A DNA stretch of 64,000 nucleotides from Corella eumyota (GCA_963082875.1 OY720103.1:9548001-9612000), one strand, 5' to 3'; positions 24,601 through 40,030 are shown, counted from the stretch's first letter. Numbers and translations: made by a program. Notes: generated by a model from the letters alone, not told the origin.

Positions 24601-25473
24601 AAATCTAGTATTGTATTTGATATTGCTGTTTCTCAATTAGGTTGAACAATTTTTAACTTTTTTTTACCTATTTTTGTTATTAAATTTTTTCTTAAGTTTA
24701 TTAGAAACAATAATTATGTACAAATTAGCAAAGGCTTTTTATTTAAAGAAAAGCAGTTTGAAAACCCAAATGCTAAGCCTGAGAAAGTGCAACAAGTCCC
24801 GGGTTTCAATGAACTGACCACCGATGTAAAAGAAACAGTATTTTAAAAATATATTTTTATTAAAATTCAAAACTGAGTGGATATAATTTGACATCCGGTA
24901 GTTGTATTGAAAATATCTTGTTTAGGGTGGATGCATTCCTTCAACTTCCACTGAACCTTCTTCAACAACACATAAGCCACTTAAAGGTTATTTTTGTATT
25001 TAACAATCCAGTCCTTTTAAAAGTTTTAATGTCTATTGTAATATAGTCTAAAACCACATTTAATGCAATTTCGCTAACAACCTAAATAAAATTTTATAGT
25101 GGTAATAGAAACAAACTTGTTTAATATGCACTTTTATGCTAACCCAATTAATTAGTTGAATGGTTGTTTAGATAATTTTGAACCAAATAATGGGTTTAAT
25201 ATTGGCGACAACTCCACAATTAACTTAACTGGTAAGTTTTAAAAGTTTTGTGTAACTATGGTAATATGGAAAGCATATTTTTTTTAATAAATCTGTTTCT
25301 GTATAAATAGTTTATGGTACAACATTGCCGATTACCTTCTATGTTATTTTATTGTAGTTGTCAAAATGGAAGAATGCAAGTTGAACGATTGTGATGTATT
25401 GATCAAAGAAATGAAAAAGATTAATATTATCCCTGGTTCTGATAGCAGCGATGTAGAAAAAAAGTCGGACTAA
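7400..25473 (+). CDS. NLR/PIDD-like protein: repeated helical-LRR modules, ZU5-UPA, acidic tail
   Basis: Likely cytosolic innate-immune or cell-death scaffold. Inferred exons: 7400-7519, 14971-15075, 16258-16431, 16625-16783, 16972-17076, 17558-18343, 18448-18639, 18717-18833, 18921-18972, 19103-19233, 19320-19445, 19947-20044, 20120-20293, 20374-20600, 24734-24837, 24926-24986, 25172-25231, 25358-25473 (TAA). Phases agree across all of these junctions. Order: linker, repeated modules (helical exon, LRR exon, GLPE exon), ZU5, UPA, tail. The helical exon contains 'QEFLYAVYMIQHLSLDEF' and 'KFLFGLCN', which resemble the HD2 helices of NLR proteins just after NACHT. No NACHT, CARD, pyrin or death domain is visible, and the 5' end may lie upstream of the window. 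The first exon is joined only by phase and position. The weakest acceptors are 19103 and 24734. NLR membership is family knowledge; the function is inference. Confidence 0.68.
7985..8055 (+). repeat. hAT-like transposon end with hairpin
   Basis: CAGTGTTCCCTTTAAGCGC, then GCGCAAAAATGTGCG/CGCGCATTTTTGC, a style of end common in hAT elements. The matching end was not found. Confidence 0.35.
8422..9030 (+). repeat. Two 302-bp tandem units
   Basis: Each unit starts near 'agttag.gcaaaaaattat' and contains 'actatataaagtgggccaat' and 'catcttatttgatgcgcatt'. A third unit begins and breaks off at 9045. Non-coding. Confidence 0.8.
9045..9399. other. Intronic sequence, nothing recognised
   Basis: No splice-bounded open frame and no repeat partner found. 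Confidence 0.5.
9400..11490 (-). mobile_element. Ty3/gypsy retrotransposon fossil, 5' half, minus strand
   Basis: Parts in order on the minus strand: LTR (about 11460-11143), gag (about 11073-10400, with the LLRE..L...ICRASELS stretch typical of Ty3/gypsy gag and a zinc-knuckle remnant), and reverse-transcriptase segments down to about 9430 (FMGHRITANGIKADSLKVEA is recognisable). Integrase and a 3' LTR are not seen. It is broken at several points. Its near identity to the 13.4-kb copy implies that the duplication is young. Confidence 0.75.
10021..11460 (-). repeat. Left arm of a 1.44-kb inverted repeat
   Basis: Matches 13422-14862 in reverse orientation at very high identity. It carries the LTR and gag of a Ty3/gypsy fossil plus about 30 bp of flanking sequence that is also shared by the other arm. 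Confidence 0.85.
11838..11897 (-). repeat. hAT-like transposon terminus with G-rich palindrome
   Basis: Read on the minus strand: CACTGGCGTCGATTCTGGGG, then a GGGGGTGCAT/ATGCACCCCC palindrome. This style of end is common in hAT-like elements. No matching far end was found. Confidence 0.35.
11956..13318 (-). pseudogene. Antisense complete helical-LRR-GLPE module (module A)
   Basis: Three phase-0 exons read on the minus strand: 13318-12497 (274 codons, helical HD2-like), 12352-12194 (53 codons, LRR; MNLRYNKLSLDDI) and 12060-11956 (35 codons; EITGVHGLPEKY). Each matches, in order, the exons of the plus-strand modules at 16.2-17.1 and 17.5-18.8 kb. All three frames are open and the splice sites look good, so the module is not visibly decayed. 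It is antisense to the gene around it and has no start or end exon of its own. It may be a dead fragment or part of a minus-strand gene. The inverted Ty3/gypsy arms flank it on both sides. Confidence 0.7.
13422..14862 (+). repeat. Right arm of the inverted repeat
   Basis: Mirror of 10021-11460, separated from it by about 1.96 kb that holds module A. The flank 'cagtgtcaca...tatatatgct' also resembles (inverted) the intron before module D at about 17390-17425, so part of the arm is host intron. Confidence 0.85.
13454..14880 (+). mobile_element. Ty3/gypsy retrotransposon fossil, 5' part, plus strand
   Basis: LTR about 13454-13743 (TGTAAG...TTAACA), followed by TGGTAGCAGC, which could be a primer-binding site, and then gag (about 13814-14500). 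It ends near 14880 without reverse transcriptase. Broken. It belongs to the inverted duplication with the copy at 9.4-11.5 kb. Confidence 0.75.
14971..15075 (+). CDS. Isolated GLPE exon (module B)
   Basis: A 105-bp phase 0-0 exon (35 codons; contains KAFGLPEVHANL) with acceptor TTACAG and donor GTAAAC. It matches the third exon of modules A, C and D. Its expected helical and LRR partners are not found just upstream, where the right arm of the inverted repeat ends. That suggests the rest of this module was lost or flipped. Confidence 0.6.
15370..15462 (+). mobile_element. SINE 3' fragment
   Basis: 'gactgggtcagagtaac' through 'cacatcgaggataaag'. Confidence 0.75.
15620..15675 (+). repeat. TA-rich microsatellite
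   Basis: (TATATATG)n-like run inside an intron. Confidence 0.8.
16258..17076 (+). CDS. Module C: truncated helical exon, LRR exon, GLPK exon
   Basis: Exons are 16258-16431 (58 codons), 16625-16783 (53 codons) and 16972-17076 (35 codons), all phase 0-0. The first matches only the C-terminal quarter of the full helical exon (YPNDVSKLVDRL ... LPLFTHQILPIIKEKSN). The LRR exon reads MNISSNKLSLDDIIKLCGCL and then DSLYLYGCEVDSEGRELL, in keeping with a ribonuclease-inhibitor-type LRR helix-strand unit. The third contains RGVHGLPKKY. Confidence 0.65.
17558..18833 (+). CDS. Module D: full helical exon, LRR exon, GLPE exon
   Basis: Exons are 17558-18343 (262 codons), 18448-18639 (64 codons) and 18717-18833 (39 codons). 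The large exon could open at the ATG at 17591, but the frame extends 11 codons upstream to a TATTTAG acceptor and module A has the same layout, so it is read as internal. Key stretches are NWQEFLYAVYMIQHLSL and KFLFGLCNEQN. Its end, GSLTMFTHQVLPVVKEKSNLK, is almost the same in module A. The LRR exon carries an extra 11 codons compared with A and C. Confidence 0.75.
18685..18702 (+). repeat. (TA)n microsatellite
   Basis: Short TA run just before the acceptor at 18716. Confidence 0.8.
18921..20600 (+). CDS. ZU5-UPA region with HLSW motif
   Basis: Exons 18921-18972, 19103-19233, 19320-19445, 19947-20044, 20120-20293 and 20374-20600. The ZU5 domain starts near GGRVEVSGCYIDIPEGAL, the typical glycine/proline signature, and ends at VDHLSW. 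An intron splits the W codon and the next exon continues FQVITDWLQHYL, which recalls the HFSW-YWLW junction I remember from PIDD. UPA follows (YLTLYVMDTEDRL ... VHVPIRQKDEVLFDIF). In PIDD, NLRP1 and CARD8 the family cleaves itself before the serine of an [F/L]-S site. Only one ZU5 is seen, whereas PIDD has two. Confidence 0.75.
21043..23040 (-). CDS. hAT transposase, ZBED5/FAM200-like
   Basis: 665 codons with no interruption. The N-terminus has a degenerate BED-type finger around residues 78-104: LKRHRDTKH is kept but the CxxC is reduced to one Cys. The RNase-H-like core has DETTDI at 225-230 (catalytic Asp region), STDGARAMIG at 291-300, IHREALVAKKL and WLSRGKVMERVWKLRQEL. The C-terminal dimerisation region ends KNMQQQPSH, typical of the ZBED5/FAM200 group. 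A 22-codon block ending GEQPP occurs twice in tandem and looks like a recent in-frame duplication. Cut-and-paste transposition is the known family activity; whether this copy is active is unknown. Confidence 0.92.
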   Translation of the reverse strand: MGQILNISKKINNAVIFLRADAVEQQEVVMEEEPENIEPSTSKMNKRQLCKKRKWNDAFTELGFVRESDEDYPSARSSLCHVIYHNPSMEKCKLKRHRDTKHSEHKNKSGSFFKRQTRQFVEQKRQFQQFAMEPSDHCLILSSLKIAHVLMSARKPFTLAESVIKPCLEIVAREIHGGSTAVTEVQKLALSDNSMQRRCAVIAASLKEAILTKLRNAPCFGIQFDETTDITRQAQLIAYVRFPDKERIKLVDHYLFCLPICIDTTAASIFSKLDNYLVEHGVTWLKCKAVSTDGARAMIGIRNGVVALIKQVIPEVVSIHCIIHREALVAKKLGNKEKNYQLADVISDVIKIVNVILNSPKKSRAFDELVREMGGGGRLVYHSEVRWLSRGKVMERVWKLRQELNVWFDRRKDHKALLFQDSFWLAKLAYLVDIFNLLNMLNLTLQGSGIDIFEATSKITSFKNDIENLKEKLCTNNFMSFCRWEETEQNIEQRIIKIVGSHMQILIDNFEAYFPSQQATVLQSKLWILNPFGEQPPSQQATVLQSKLWILNPFGEQPPPGYLGENLKNNLCQQAFFSRGKHAEFWTRALDSPYEDLAIQALEVLVQNPTTYLAEKVFFLVDIKTKKRSCLLTGTLDDLMRGALEHDVVPNWNEIAKNMQQQPSH
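21365..21496 (-). repeat. 66-bp tandem duplication inside the transposase frame
   Basis: Units 21365-21430 and 21431-21496 appear identical and preserve the reading frame (22 codons each). Related transposases I know do not show this doubling. Confidence 0.9.
24734..25473 (+). CDS. C-terminal tail exons of the ZU5-UPA gene
   Basis: Exons 24734-24837, 24926-24986, 25172-25231 and 25358-25473 encode a low-complexity, polar tail (KEKQFENPNAKPEKVQQV; PSTSTEPSSTTHKPL; DNFEPNNGFNIGDN) that ends in DSSDVEKKSD and TAA at 25471-25473. No death domain or CARD is visible, unlike PIDD or NLRP1. The first acceptor (gcaaag) is weak but is the only one found that restores phase after the UPA exon. The hAT element sits in the 4.1-kb intron before it. 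Confidence 0.55.
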
Positions 25474-25499
25474 AAAGATAATTTTGCTAGTCTGAAAAA

Positions 25500-25508
25500 T
25501 TAATAAAA
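25500..25508 (+). terminator. Polyadenylation signal AATAAA
   Basis: AATAAA lies about 30 bp after the stop of the ZU5-UPA gene, the only such signal before the SINE at 25.6 kb. Assigned by position. Confidence 0.45.
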
Positions 25509-25627
25509 AAATTAATTTTGAAAAAAGCTATAATTTCATTTTTTTGAAGTTGTTATTTTTTTACTGTGATTTAATTACTTCTTCACATTTTAACTTATAA
25601 CTTTTGATTCGTTTATTATATATGCAC

Positions 25628-25914
25628 CAGCAGCGTGGTGTATTGGTAAGATCACTTGCTACACCACCATGAGATCGTGGGTTTTACGCCCACTGCTCTT
25701 ATGCTGTAGCGCCCTTGAGTAAGGCGCTATATACTGTGTGAACTCCTGCTGAGCCAGCACCAATCAGCAGCATAATTATCAGGCAATTATAATCTATAAT
25801 ATTTCAAACTGCCACAGGCAACTCGAGACTGGGTACAAGTAACTGATGTTACTCTATGTTTAGGTCGCGCATTCGAACTTCCCACATCGAGGATAAATGT
25901 ATATATACAAAAAG
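25628..25914 (+). mobile_element. Full-length tRNA-derived SINE (reference copy)
   Basis: About 285 bp. The A-box-like GTGGTGTATTGGTAAGA and B-box-like gggtttt.cgccc show a tRNA-derived head. The body has tagcgcccttgagtaaggcg, ctgctgagccagcac and gcaactcgagactgggt. The tail is cacatcgaggataaa.gtata plus A-rich sequence. Consensus B box elsewhere is GGTTCAATCCC. Family name not known to me. Confidence 0.88.
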
Positions 25915-26109
25915 ATATTTTTTTTTATTTTCTAATTATAAAATGTTAAAGTAACTGTAATTAAGAATTACTGGTAATTAATATGTGTGGTCGTATGCAG
26001 TAAATCAGTGATTATTTGCAGTATTTGCCTTAAAGTTATTCTTAAAATATTAGGACTTGCTGTAGAATGGACTCTTTTTATCTAAAATGGTATTATTTTA
26101 CATTTTGTA

Positions 26110-26687
26110 TCTTAAATTTCTTTGTCTTATTATTTTGTGCTATTTTTTAATTCAGCATCTGCTAGTGCTATGCCAAAACAGTATGCATTTTTTGATTTAT
26201 TTTAAATTTTTATTAAAATTGTACAAATTTTTTAAATTAATTTTGTACAAGTTTTTCAAATTAATTTTGTAATCAACTATGCTTCAGATAAATTTTACAT
26301 TTTTCTTCATTCTTTTAAAGCAATTATTGTCGCTTTTGTGTCTTACAAATAACGCTTTATTTTAGTTGCTTTAAATCTCACTATAACAAAAATTTTGTGC
26401 TTTGCATTTTTAGTTCTTTTTTATTAGATTTTAAGTCTTGCATTTTAAAGTTGTTTTTATGTATAATCAAATTTATAAGTCCCAATTTTAAAAGATTTTT
26501 AGGATTAAATTATGTCTTGAAACCATACTTACAAAATAAATTTAAAATTATGGAAGCAAAATTGTCCAAGCTTTGCTATCATTTAACTAAAATAATAAAT
26601 ATATTCGGACAGAACAACCGGCAGCAACTAATTATTGCATTACCCTGTAGATAAGTAGGGGGGCACTTAATTATAAGATAACGGGTG
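26110..26687 (+). repeat. Unclassified 0.58-kb interspersed repeat, copy 1
   Basis: Matches 54008-54557 closely over its right two thirds ('ggaagcaaaattgtccaagc', 'gacagaacaaccgg.agcaac'). Cut at the right by the solo-LTR-like element. No coding signal. Confidence 0.75.
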
Positions 26688-27816
26688 TGTAGGGACTGAG
26701 GTCAAGAAAAATCTAATCATAAAAGTTGTGGCTCCTAAGGGTGCTCTTATCCAAATAATATGGCAATAACGTTTAAAGTATAAGTCTCTATTGTCTAAAA
26801 TTGGGTTTAAGACCCGAAACGGTCAAAAATAGCAAACCGAATCTTCAGAAAACATCTATTTATTAATCAAGCACATTCATCACATAATTTTTCCTAAAGT
26901 TACACTACACATATACAAAACGGTATTACACGTACACACTACAAAAATCTGGTTTCTAGGTTACATACATAGCGATAAACATAATTACGAGTACATTACA
27001 CACAAAAAAAACGTCTTTCGTATATCGACTACATCCTTTATAATGGTATTTAACTGTTAACTAATTCTAAATTAAAACTTGGCAAAGTAAAAATAGGGGG
27101 TGTTTTAGGAACCAAAAAAATATACTAACTGTCAGAAAATAAAATCGCGCAGGAAAAACACAAAAACGGACAACTGTCAATCCACATTTTTACATCAAAA
27201 GGGTTACACTATTAACCCTTATTCTATGAAATTTATAGAATAATACTGAACAGGAAATTAGGCACAGCTTCCACTGGCTCTACATAACAAATAGCGACAA
27301 TGTTTTACAAGGGCACGCGAAAAATATACAATTGGACCATGTTCAATATAATAACGAATAAATTTAGAGCGTCTAACTGCCTTATGGGCGTTAGACTTGT
27401 CCTTGAATAAAGGGATTAATTTGTTTGTCCCCTTTATAACCTGTATGGATTTAAATATACATAAATACAGTCTCTATGAGTTTTTTCATATCAATAAGTC
27501 TTTTGTACGGTGTTTAAACCGCATGGGATGGTAGCGAGTTTGCACTGTTTCGGTTCGCCGAACGAAAGTTATTATTGCGCCTGTGAAAATGGGTTTCTTA
27601 CGTATTTCTTTTGTTTGTTGAATCAATATCAGTTGATTCTGGTTAATAATGTTCTGTTTTTGGTACCCCAGTGGCCAACGCTGTATTTTATTGTCCAAGG
27701 CCACCAACACGTCATACGGATTTCTCGTCGTTCGGTGTGAACCGGCATCAAGTCTGGTTTGAGGCTAGGAAAGCCTTGGCATTAAAATTGATGGAAATGC
27801 TAAGCGCTTTCCTACA
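26688..27816 (+). mobile_element. Solo-LTR-like fossil, copy 1
   Basis: 1,129 bp from TGTAGGGACTGAGG to CGCTTTCCTACA, with TGTAGG/CCTACA ends. No target duplication, so it may be recombinant. No protein recognised. Family: LTR element of unknown clade. Confidence 0.55.
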
Positions 27817-27989
27817 TACCCACCTCCGGCTTAAAAGGCGAAAATTGCAATTGTTTATTAAAAATTTAAATAAATCACCCTAACTTTTAACTGATTTTTT
27901 ATTAGAGGGTTTTAGTATAGAACTAATACTTGCAATCGTTGGTGGAATAATTTTTGTAGTTTTGGTGGCGAAATCAATTTTTTGTTACA

Positions 27990-28085
27990 AGGAAAAGGCA
28001 ACTCCAGACTGGGTCGAAGTAACTGATGTTACTCTATGTTTAGGTCGCACATTCGACCTTCCCACATCGAGGATAAAAATATAAA
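27990..28085 (+). mobile_element. SINE 3' fragment
   Basis: Starts at 'aaggcaactc'. Confidence 0.75.
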
Positions 28086-28247
28086 GTTTTTAAAACACAA
28101 ATTGTTTATTAAGTTTAAATACATTTGATATTAAGCAGAATATGCCACACATTCTGTATTGAAAAAGTAAAGAGAACTACAGAAGAGAAAATTAAATTGT
28201 TATTAGAAATGTAATTCTAAATTTTGTTTGAGCCTGTTTAAAAAAAT

Positions 28248-28362
28248 CTATAATATCCCAAATTGCCACAGGCAACTCGAGACTAGGTTGTGGTAACTGA
28301 TGTTACACTGTGTTTAAGTCGCCCATTCGACTTTTCCACATCGAGGATAAAGATATGTACAA
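28248..28362 (+). mobile_element. SINE 3' fragment
   Basis: Starts at 'tataatatccc'. Confidence 0.75.
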
Positions 28363-28968
28363 AAAAAATAAAAATTGTCACATTGTTGGTAAAATGCCGT
28401 TTTGGGAATTTGGTTTACTCGCTGTAGCGAGTTAAATTGCTGCAAAACCGGGAAGTCCCAACAATCCCGTGATGTTTGTGTAATAAATAAAAAAAAGGCA
28501 AAAATTAAAAAGTTTTTGCAAAATACAAGCTCGCCATAAATTTAAATAACACGGCAATTCTTTGCAGACAGTCTGACAATGTTTAGTATCTTGTTTAACG
28601 GAATGTAATGATTGGTGATGGCAAAAATTTGAATCGTTACTAGAAATTTAAAAACCAGTATCGTTAAATCGAAACTCTTTTTTTTATTCTTGTACAAAAT
28701 TTTGTTAACTGAATTTTGGCCTATTCTTCTATTAGGAAGTGTTGTCGGTGTTTTTTTTATTAAACCTTATACCTCAACTTAAATCATTTCAGAATTACCC
28801 TTTTCTAGAAATGTAAGATGAAAGTAACAAGAAAATATATATTTATTATCAGGAATTTAAAATAATAATAATTCATTATTGGATGTATGGTAAATATTAA
28901 GTTAGGGTAAAGGTTCATAGAGCTTGAGTATATATATAAGTAAATATAAATATCTTGCCATCGGCAGC
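28363..28968. other. Intergenic sequence, nothing recognised
   Basis: Contains a short perfect palindrome, actcgc-tgta-gcgagt, near 28418. No gene seen. Confidence 0.5.
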
Positions 28969-29214
28969 TAGTCTGGAAAGTAGGGCAGTTTTCGACGAGA
29001 TCTTGTGCGTGCAAGCGTAAAAATTGGCGTGACCGCGCGTACATGCATATTAAAATTTTCGGTTTACGCGTGCACACGTGATTTATGTTAGCTTGTTTAC
29101 CTTAATTTTGCATTTACTTTTAAAGCCAGGGGTGCAAAAAAAACAATTTCAGGCAAGCATTTTTTTCAACGAAAAAAATCTTGTGCGTGCACGCTGCCCT
29201 ACTTTCCAGACTGG
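28969..29214 (-). mobile_element. hAT-like MITE
   Basis: Inverse orientation; left end CTAGTCTGGAAAGTAGGGCA, right end CCAGACTGG. Abuts a SINE at 29216. Confidence 0.75.
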
Positions 29215-29215
29215 A

Positions 29216-29498
29216 CGGCAGTGTGGTGTAGTGGTAAGAACACTTGCTACACCACATGAGGTTGTGGGTTCAATCCCCACTGCTCTTATGCTATAGCGCC
29301 CGTAAGTAGGGCACTATAAACAGTATTAACTCTTGCAAAGCCGGCACTTAATCAGCAGCATAATTATCAGGCAATTATAATCTATACAATATCCCAAACT
29401 GCTAAAGGCAATTTAAGACTAGGTCGGAGTAACTGATGTTACTCTATGTTTAGGTAGCGCATTTGACCTTTCCACATCAAGGATATATGTATATATTT
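29216..29498 (+). mobile_element. SINE, full length
   Basis: Abuts the MITE end at 29214. Confidence 0.85.
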
Positions 29499-29699
29499 TA
29501 AAACAACATGAAGTGATCAGTTGATTTAAAACCATTAGACCATAATGCTCTTATTATCTGTATTTTTAATAGGAATTATTGTATTTTAATACTAATATTA
29601 TTTTAATAACCTAATGATATACTTTAATAAAATAATATATTTTTAATGATATATTTAATGATATATTTTTAGGATTTATTCAGTTTGTTTTCTAAAATC

Positions 29700-36497
<6,798 letters not shown>

Positions 36498-36614
36498 AAA
36501 ATTTCCGATAAAATGTCACAAATTTAAGAGTACTGATTACAATAGACATTTAAACTCTTTATTATTTATAAAAAATTTACAAATCACTTATATATAAAAG
36601 TTCAAGATAAGATT

Positions 36615-36622
36615 AATAAAAA
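36615..36622 (+). terminator. Polyadenylation signal of the carboxypeptidase gene
   Basis: AATAAA about 120 bp after the stop, in AT-rich sequence before the next gene. Confidence 0.4.
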
Positions 36623-37001
36623 ATTTTTGTTTGCAATATTTTCGAAATCATAAATAAAATGTAATTTTTGTTTTTTGTTTGTGCAATTTTATTTGATTCT
36701 ATCTCATTAATTAACTGATTTATAATAGATTTCAGCATGTACTATGTATATGCTTTTTTTATTACACTTCTGTAAAACAAAGTTCAAAAATGAAATAGTA
36801 AAATTTTAATCTAAAATTTTAATCACTGTTTTAAAAAATTTTAATCACTGTTAATTACTGTTCTAAAATTTTAATCACTAAAATAGTAAAATTTTAATCA
36901 CTGTTTTAAACTGTAAAACTTTGAATTTTGAGGATTTAAAATATGCGATATTTTTTTGTGTGTTAGTATTTTGATTTTGTTAAATAATTTTTATTTTTTT
37001 T
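36623..37001. other. AT-rich intergenic sequence
   Basis: The short direct repeat 'aaaattttaatcactgtt' recurs about four times at 36790-36915. Nothing else. Confidence 0.5.
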
Positions 37002-37284
37002 TGTATATATCTTTATCCTCGATGTGGGAAAGTCGAATGCGCGACTTAAACATAGAGTAACATAAGTTACTCCGACCCAGTCTCGAGTTGCCTGTTGCAG
37101 TTTGGGGTATTATAGAGACTATAATTGCCCGGTAATTATGCTGCTGATTAAGTGCTGGCTCAGCAGGAGTTTATACCGTTTATAGCGCATTACTCAAGGG
37201 CGCTACAGCATAAGAGCAGTGGGGTTTAAACTCAGGACCACATGTAGTGAAGAGAGTGCTCTGACTACTACACCATGCTGCCGG
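37002..37284 (-). mobile_element. SINE, full length
   Basis: Ends about 40 bp before the acceptor at 37325. Confidence 0.88.
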
Positions 37285-37325
37285 TATTGGTTTAAACTTG
37301 GTTTAATTTTTTTAAATTTTGTCAG

Positions 37326-39100
37326 GTGCGAACCCATTTACTTTCACTTCGAGTAAACAAATTGTCTACAAAAGAACAAAATGAAATTTTACAATCTGAC
37401 AATATTTTGTCAACCAGCAAATCACAAGAAACTGAAAAAAGTATTTTAATTATTGGCTTAAATATTATTTTTTATTTTGTTTTTTTCTAGAATATTTATG
37501 GTTTTGTAACAGGCTATCAAACCGACAGCGTGGTGTAGTGGTAAGAACACTTGCTACACCACACATGAAGTTGTGGGTTCAATCCCCACTGCCCTCATGC
37601 TGTAGCGCCCTTGAGTAAGGCGCTATAAACGGTATGAACTCCTGCTGAGCCAGCACTTAATCAGCAGCTTAAACATCGGTTAATTATAAGCTATATAATA
37701 TCCCAAACTGCCACAGGCAACTCGAGACTTGGTCGGTGTAACTGATGTTACTCTATGTTTAAGTCGCGCATTCGACTTTTCCACATCGAGGATAAAGATA
37801 TATACTAAAAAAAACAATTTTTTTTTTAGAATTCAGGTTTTTTAGAAAAAAGAAAAATTTAAAATCTGAAACAAAAAAGGCCAATCAAAAAGAAGGTTAG
37901 TGATATTACTTATAAAGCCAGCAGCATGTTGTAGTGGTCTAAACACTTGGCTTCAGTGCATTAGGTCAATCTTCATATTTTTCATGCTTTAGTGGCTTCA
38001 AGTTTTGAACCAGCAGCGTTGTGTAGTGGTAAGAACACTTGCTACACCACACATGAAGTTGTGGGTTCAATCCCCACTGCCCTCATGCTGTAGCGCCCTT
38101 GAGTAAGGCGCTATAAACGGTATGAACTCTTGCTAAGCCAGAATTAAATCAGCAGCGTAATGACCGGGCAATTATAATCTATATAATATCCCAAACTGCC
38201 ACAGGCAACTCAAGACTGGGTCGGTGTTTTTTGAATTTTAGCTCATCCCTATTAAAAAGCATTAGGTAAATTCTTCAACATATTTTGATAAAGCTTTTAT
38301 TTTAAAACATTTTATACTTAATCTAGAAAGTTGATTTTTTAGGTGAAAACTCGCATTTAAATTTAAAAACTTTGCAAGCATCTGTTTCGGAGGAAGCTAT
38401 GACAGGTGTGTTGAAATTTTATATTAAACTTTAGCTATTCACCTGTATTTTTATATGTTTGTATTAAGGTTTAACACTATTGATTTTGATGTTAAAAGAT
38501 AACTTTATGATTTAATACAGTACCTAAAAACTGTATTGGCAGCAGTTTATAATAGTTAGATCACTTAGCTTCACATAATAAAGTCATAGGTTTGATCCCC
38601 ACTGCTTCTATGTTATAACACCATTTAGTAAGGCACTATAAATGAAAAAACAGCTTATTAAATACCGGGCAATTGTAATTAATATTATTACAAACTGCTA
38701 AAACTAACTAAAGACTGGATAAGGTTAACAAATATTACTTTTGGTTATGCCGCAAAGTTAACCATTCAACATCGAGGATAAATAAATATAAAAAATGTGG
38801 ATTTTTGAAAAATAAATATTTTTTTATTAATATTTTTCAAAATTCTAAGCAAAAATTTTAACAATAATCTGGTACTTTAAAAGTAAGTTGAGACTATTAT
38901 ACATGCCAGTATAAGTGTAATAATTAGAACACTAGGCTGTTCTAGTTAAGGTATTCTAAACTGTTAAAGTTAACTTAAGACTGGGTCTGGGTAACAACTG
39001 TTACTTTATGTTTATGCTGTAAAGTCGGCCTTTTTACATAAAAAATAGGATAAAAAAATATATAAATTTTTTTTTAGTTGAAGTCCCGCCAATAAGTTGA
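37326..39100 (+). CDS. Four small linked exons, unrecognised lysine-rich C-terminus
   Basis: Exons 37326-37440, 37830-37895, 38343-38405 and 39078-39100 chain in phase (0 then 1-1-1) to a stop. They begin VRTHLLSLRVNKLSTKEQ, which could be an LRR-like helix, then a very basic stretch (FRFFRKKKNLKSETKKA), then GENSHLNLKTLQASVSEE, then VEVPPIS. No start exon is found after the carboxypeptidase. A SINE lies within about 30-60 bp of the second and fourth acceptors. Possibly the remnant of a gene whose 5' part is lost. Confidence 0.4.
37523..37805 (+). mobile_element. SINE, full length
   Basis: A-rich tail lies about 25 bp before the acceptor at 37829. Confidence 0.88.
37915..38228 (+). mobile_element. 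SINE head fragment plus 3'-truncated SINE
   Basis: Fragment 37915-38008, then 38011-38228, which stops at 'actgggtcgg'. Confidence 0.75.
38535..38795 (+). mobile_element. SINE, old
   Basis: Divergent through its whole length. Confidence 0.65.
38905..39060 (+). mobile_element. SINE, old, internally deleted
   Basis: Tail lies about 20 bp before the acceptor at 39077. Confidence 0.6.
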
Positions 39101-39287
39101 TCTCAGCAAAGTGCAATGGAACAAAGTGCCAACAACATGGATTGTGAGTGTTTTATGCATTTAATAAAATCTAAAAAAATTACTAAATTTTAACAATTTT
39201 GAAACATTTATAATTTTTCAATTTAAAAAAAAAAATTTTTTTAAGTTAAAATTTTTTTTATTTTTTTTCTGAAAAATATTTTTAGGA

Positions 39288-39420
39288 TGTGGTTATCTGT
39301 TCTTGAATTCTGCTGTTTCACCTCAAATTCACTTGTGATGTCATCAACTGATGATGTCACGGATAATGTCAAAATTGAAACTTTAGCCAAAGCTATGCAG
39401 ATTCAACAGCAAAGGGCTGA
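39288..39420 (+). CDS. Possible orphan exon
   Basis: An open frame (MSSTDDVTDNVKIETLAKAM, IQQQRAE) lies between a TTTTTAG acceptor and GAG|GTAAAA. It has a coding-like composition but no recognised domain and no confirmed partner exon. Confidence 0.3.
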
Positions 39421-39439
39421 GGTAAAAAAAATTAACCAT

Positions 39440-40030
39440 CTGCATGGTGTAGTGGTTAGAACACCTGGTTTCACCATGTAGGGTCCTAAGTTTAATTCCC
39501 ACTGATTCTGTGATGTAGCATTATTTAATAAGACATTATAAACATTATAAAATCATGCAGTGCTAACACTTAAAGTCATATATTAGCGATATTTTTTAGC
39601 TTAAAAATTAATTAAACTTTAAATAATTTCACCTGCTTTTCAAGTTATACAACTTTAAAAAAAAATTAAAATTAATTAAAAAAAAGAAAAGGGAACCCCT
39701 GTTTGTGATGACGTAGAAAGTACTAGCTTATATACATTCACTACACTACTTTTTACGTCACACAAAAATATGGTAATCTGTTTTTTATGTTAATAATTTT
39801 TCAGTATTTTTAAAAATTAAATTGTAAATACCACAGACATTTTTTAAAGGTTTTAAAGCCATTTGGTGATTCAGTGTCAACCATACTAACATGTTATATA
39901 CATCACTTACAAAATTGCAAAACTCTGTAACATAACACTTCAATCAACAAATCTGTAATATTTAAGGTTACAGATTCTATGTTTGGGTTATGAAGTAAAC
40001 CTTCCCATATTAAAAATAAATAAATATAAA
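39440..40030 (+). mobile_element. SINE split by piggyBac-like MITE
   Basis: Head 39440-39569, tail 39955-40030. Confidence 0.65.
39574..39939 (+). mobile_element. piggyBac-like MITE, copy 3
   Basis: Left TTAA at 39570-39573 and right TCAA at 39940-39943. It lies between a SINE head (39440-39569) and SINE tail (39955-40030), so it too landed in a SINE. Confidence 0.55.

Larger units (their letters stand above)
20699..24608 (+). mobile_element. Helentron-like element, copy 2, split by hAT
   Basis: The 5' end matches copies 1 and 3 and the 3' end has the same hairpin and CTAG. The hAT occupies 20811-23508. After the hAT the interior is unlike the other copies: two related blocks about 0.5 kb apart (near 23550 and 24060) each carry 'agttttggt.atcg..atttacg.aataatc'. 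Confidence 0.5.

Noticed and set aside
25628-25700. tRNA gene candidates in the many 'gtggtgtagtggtaagaac' segments
   Set aside because: A- and B-box-like motifs are present, but every case continues into the same SINE body and no clean cloverleaf with a tRNA 3' end was seen.
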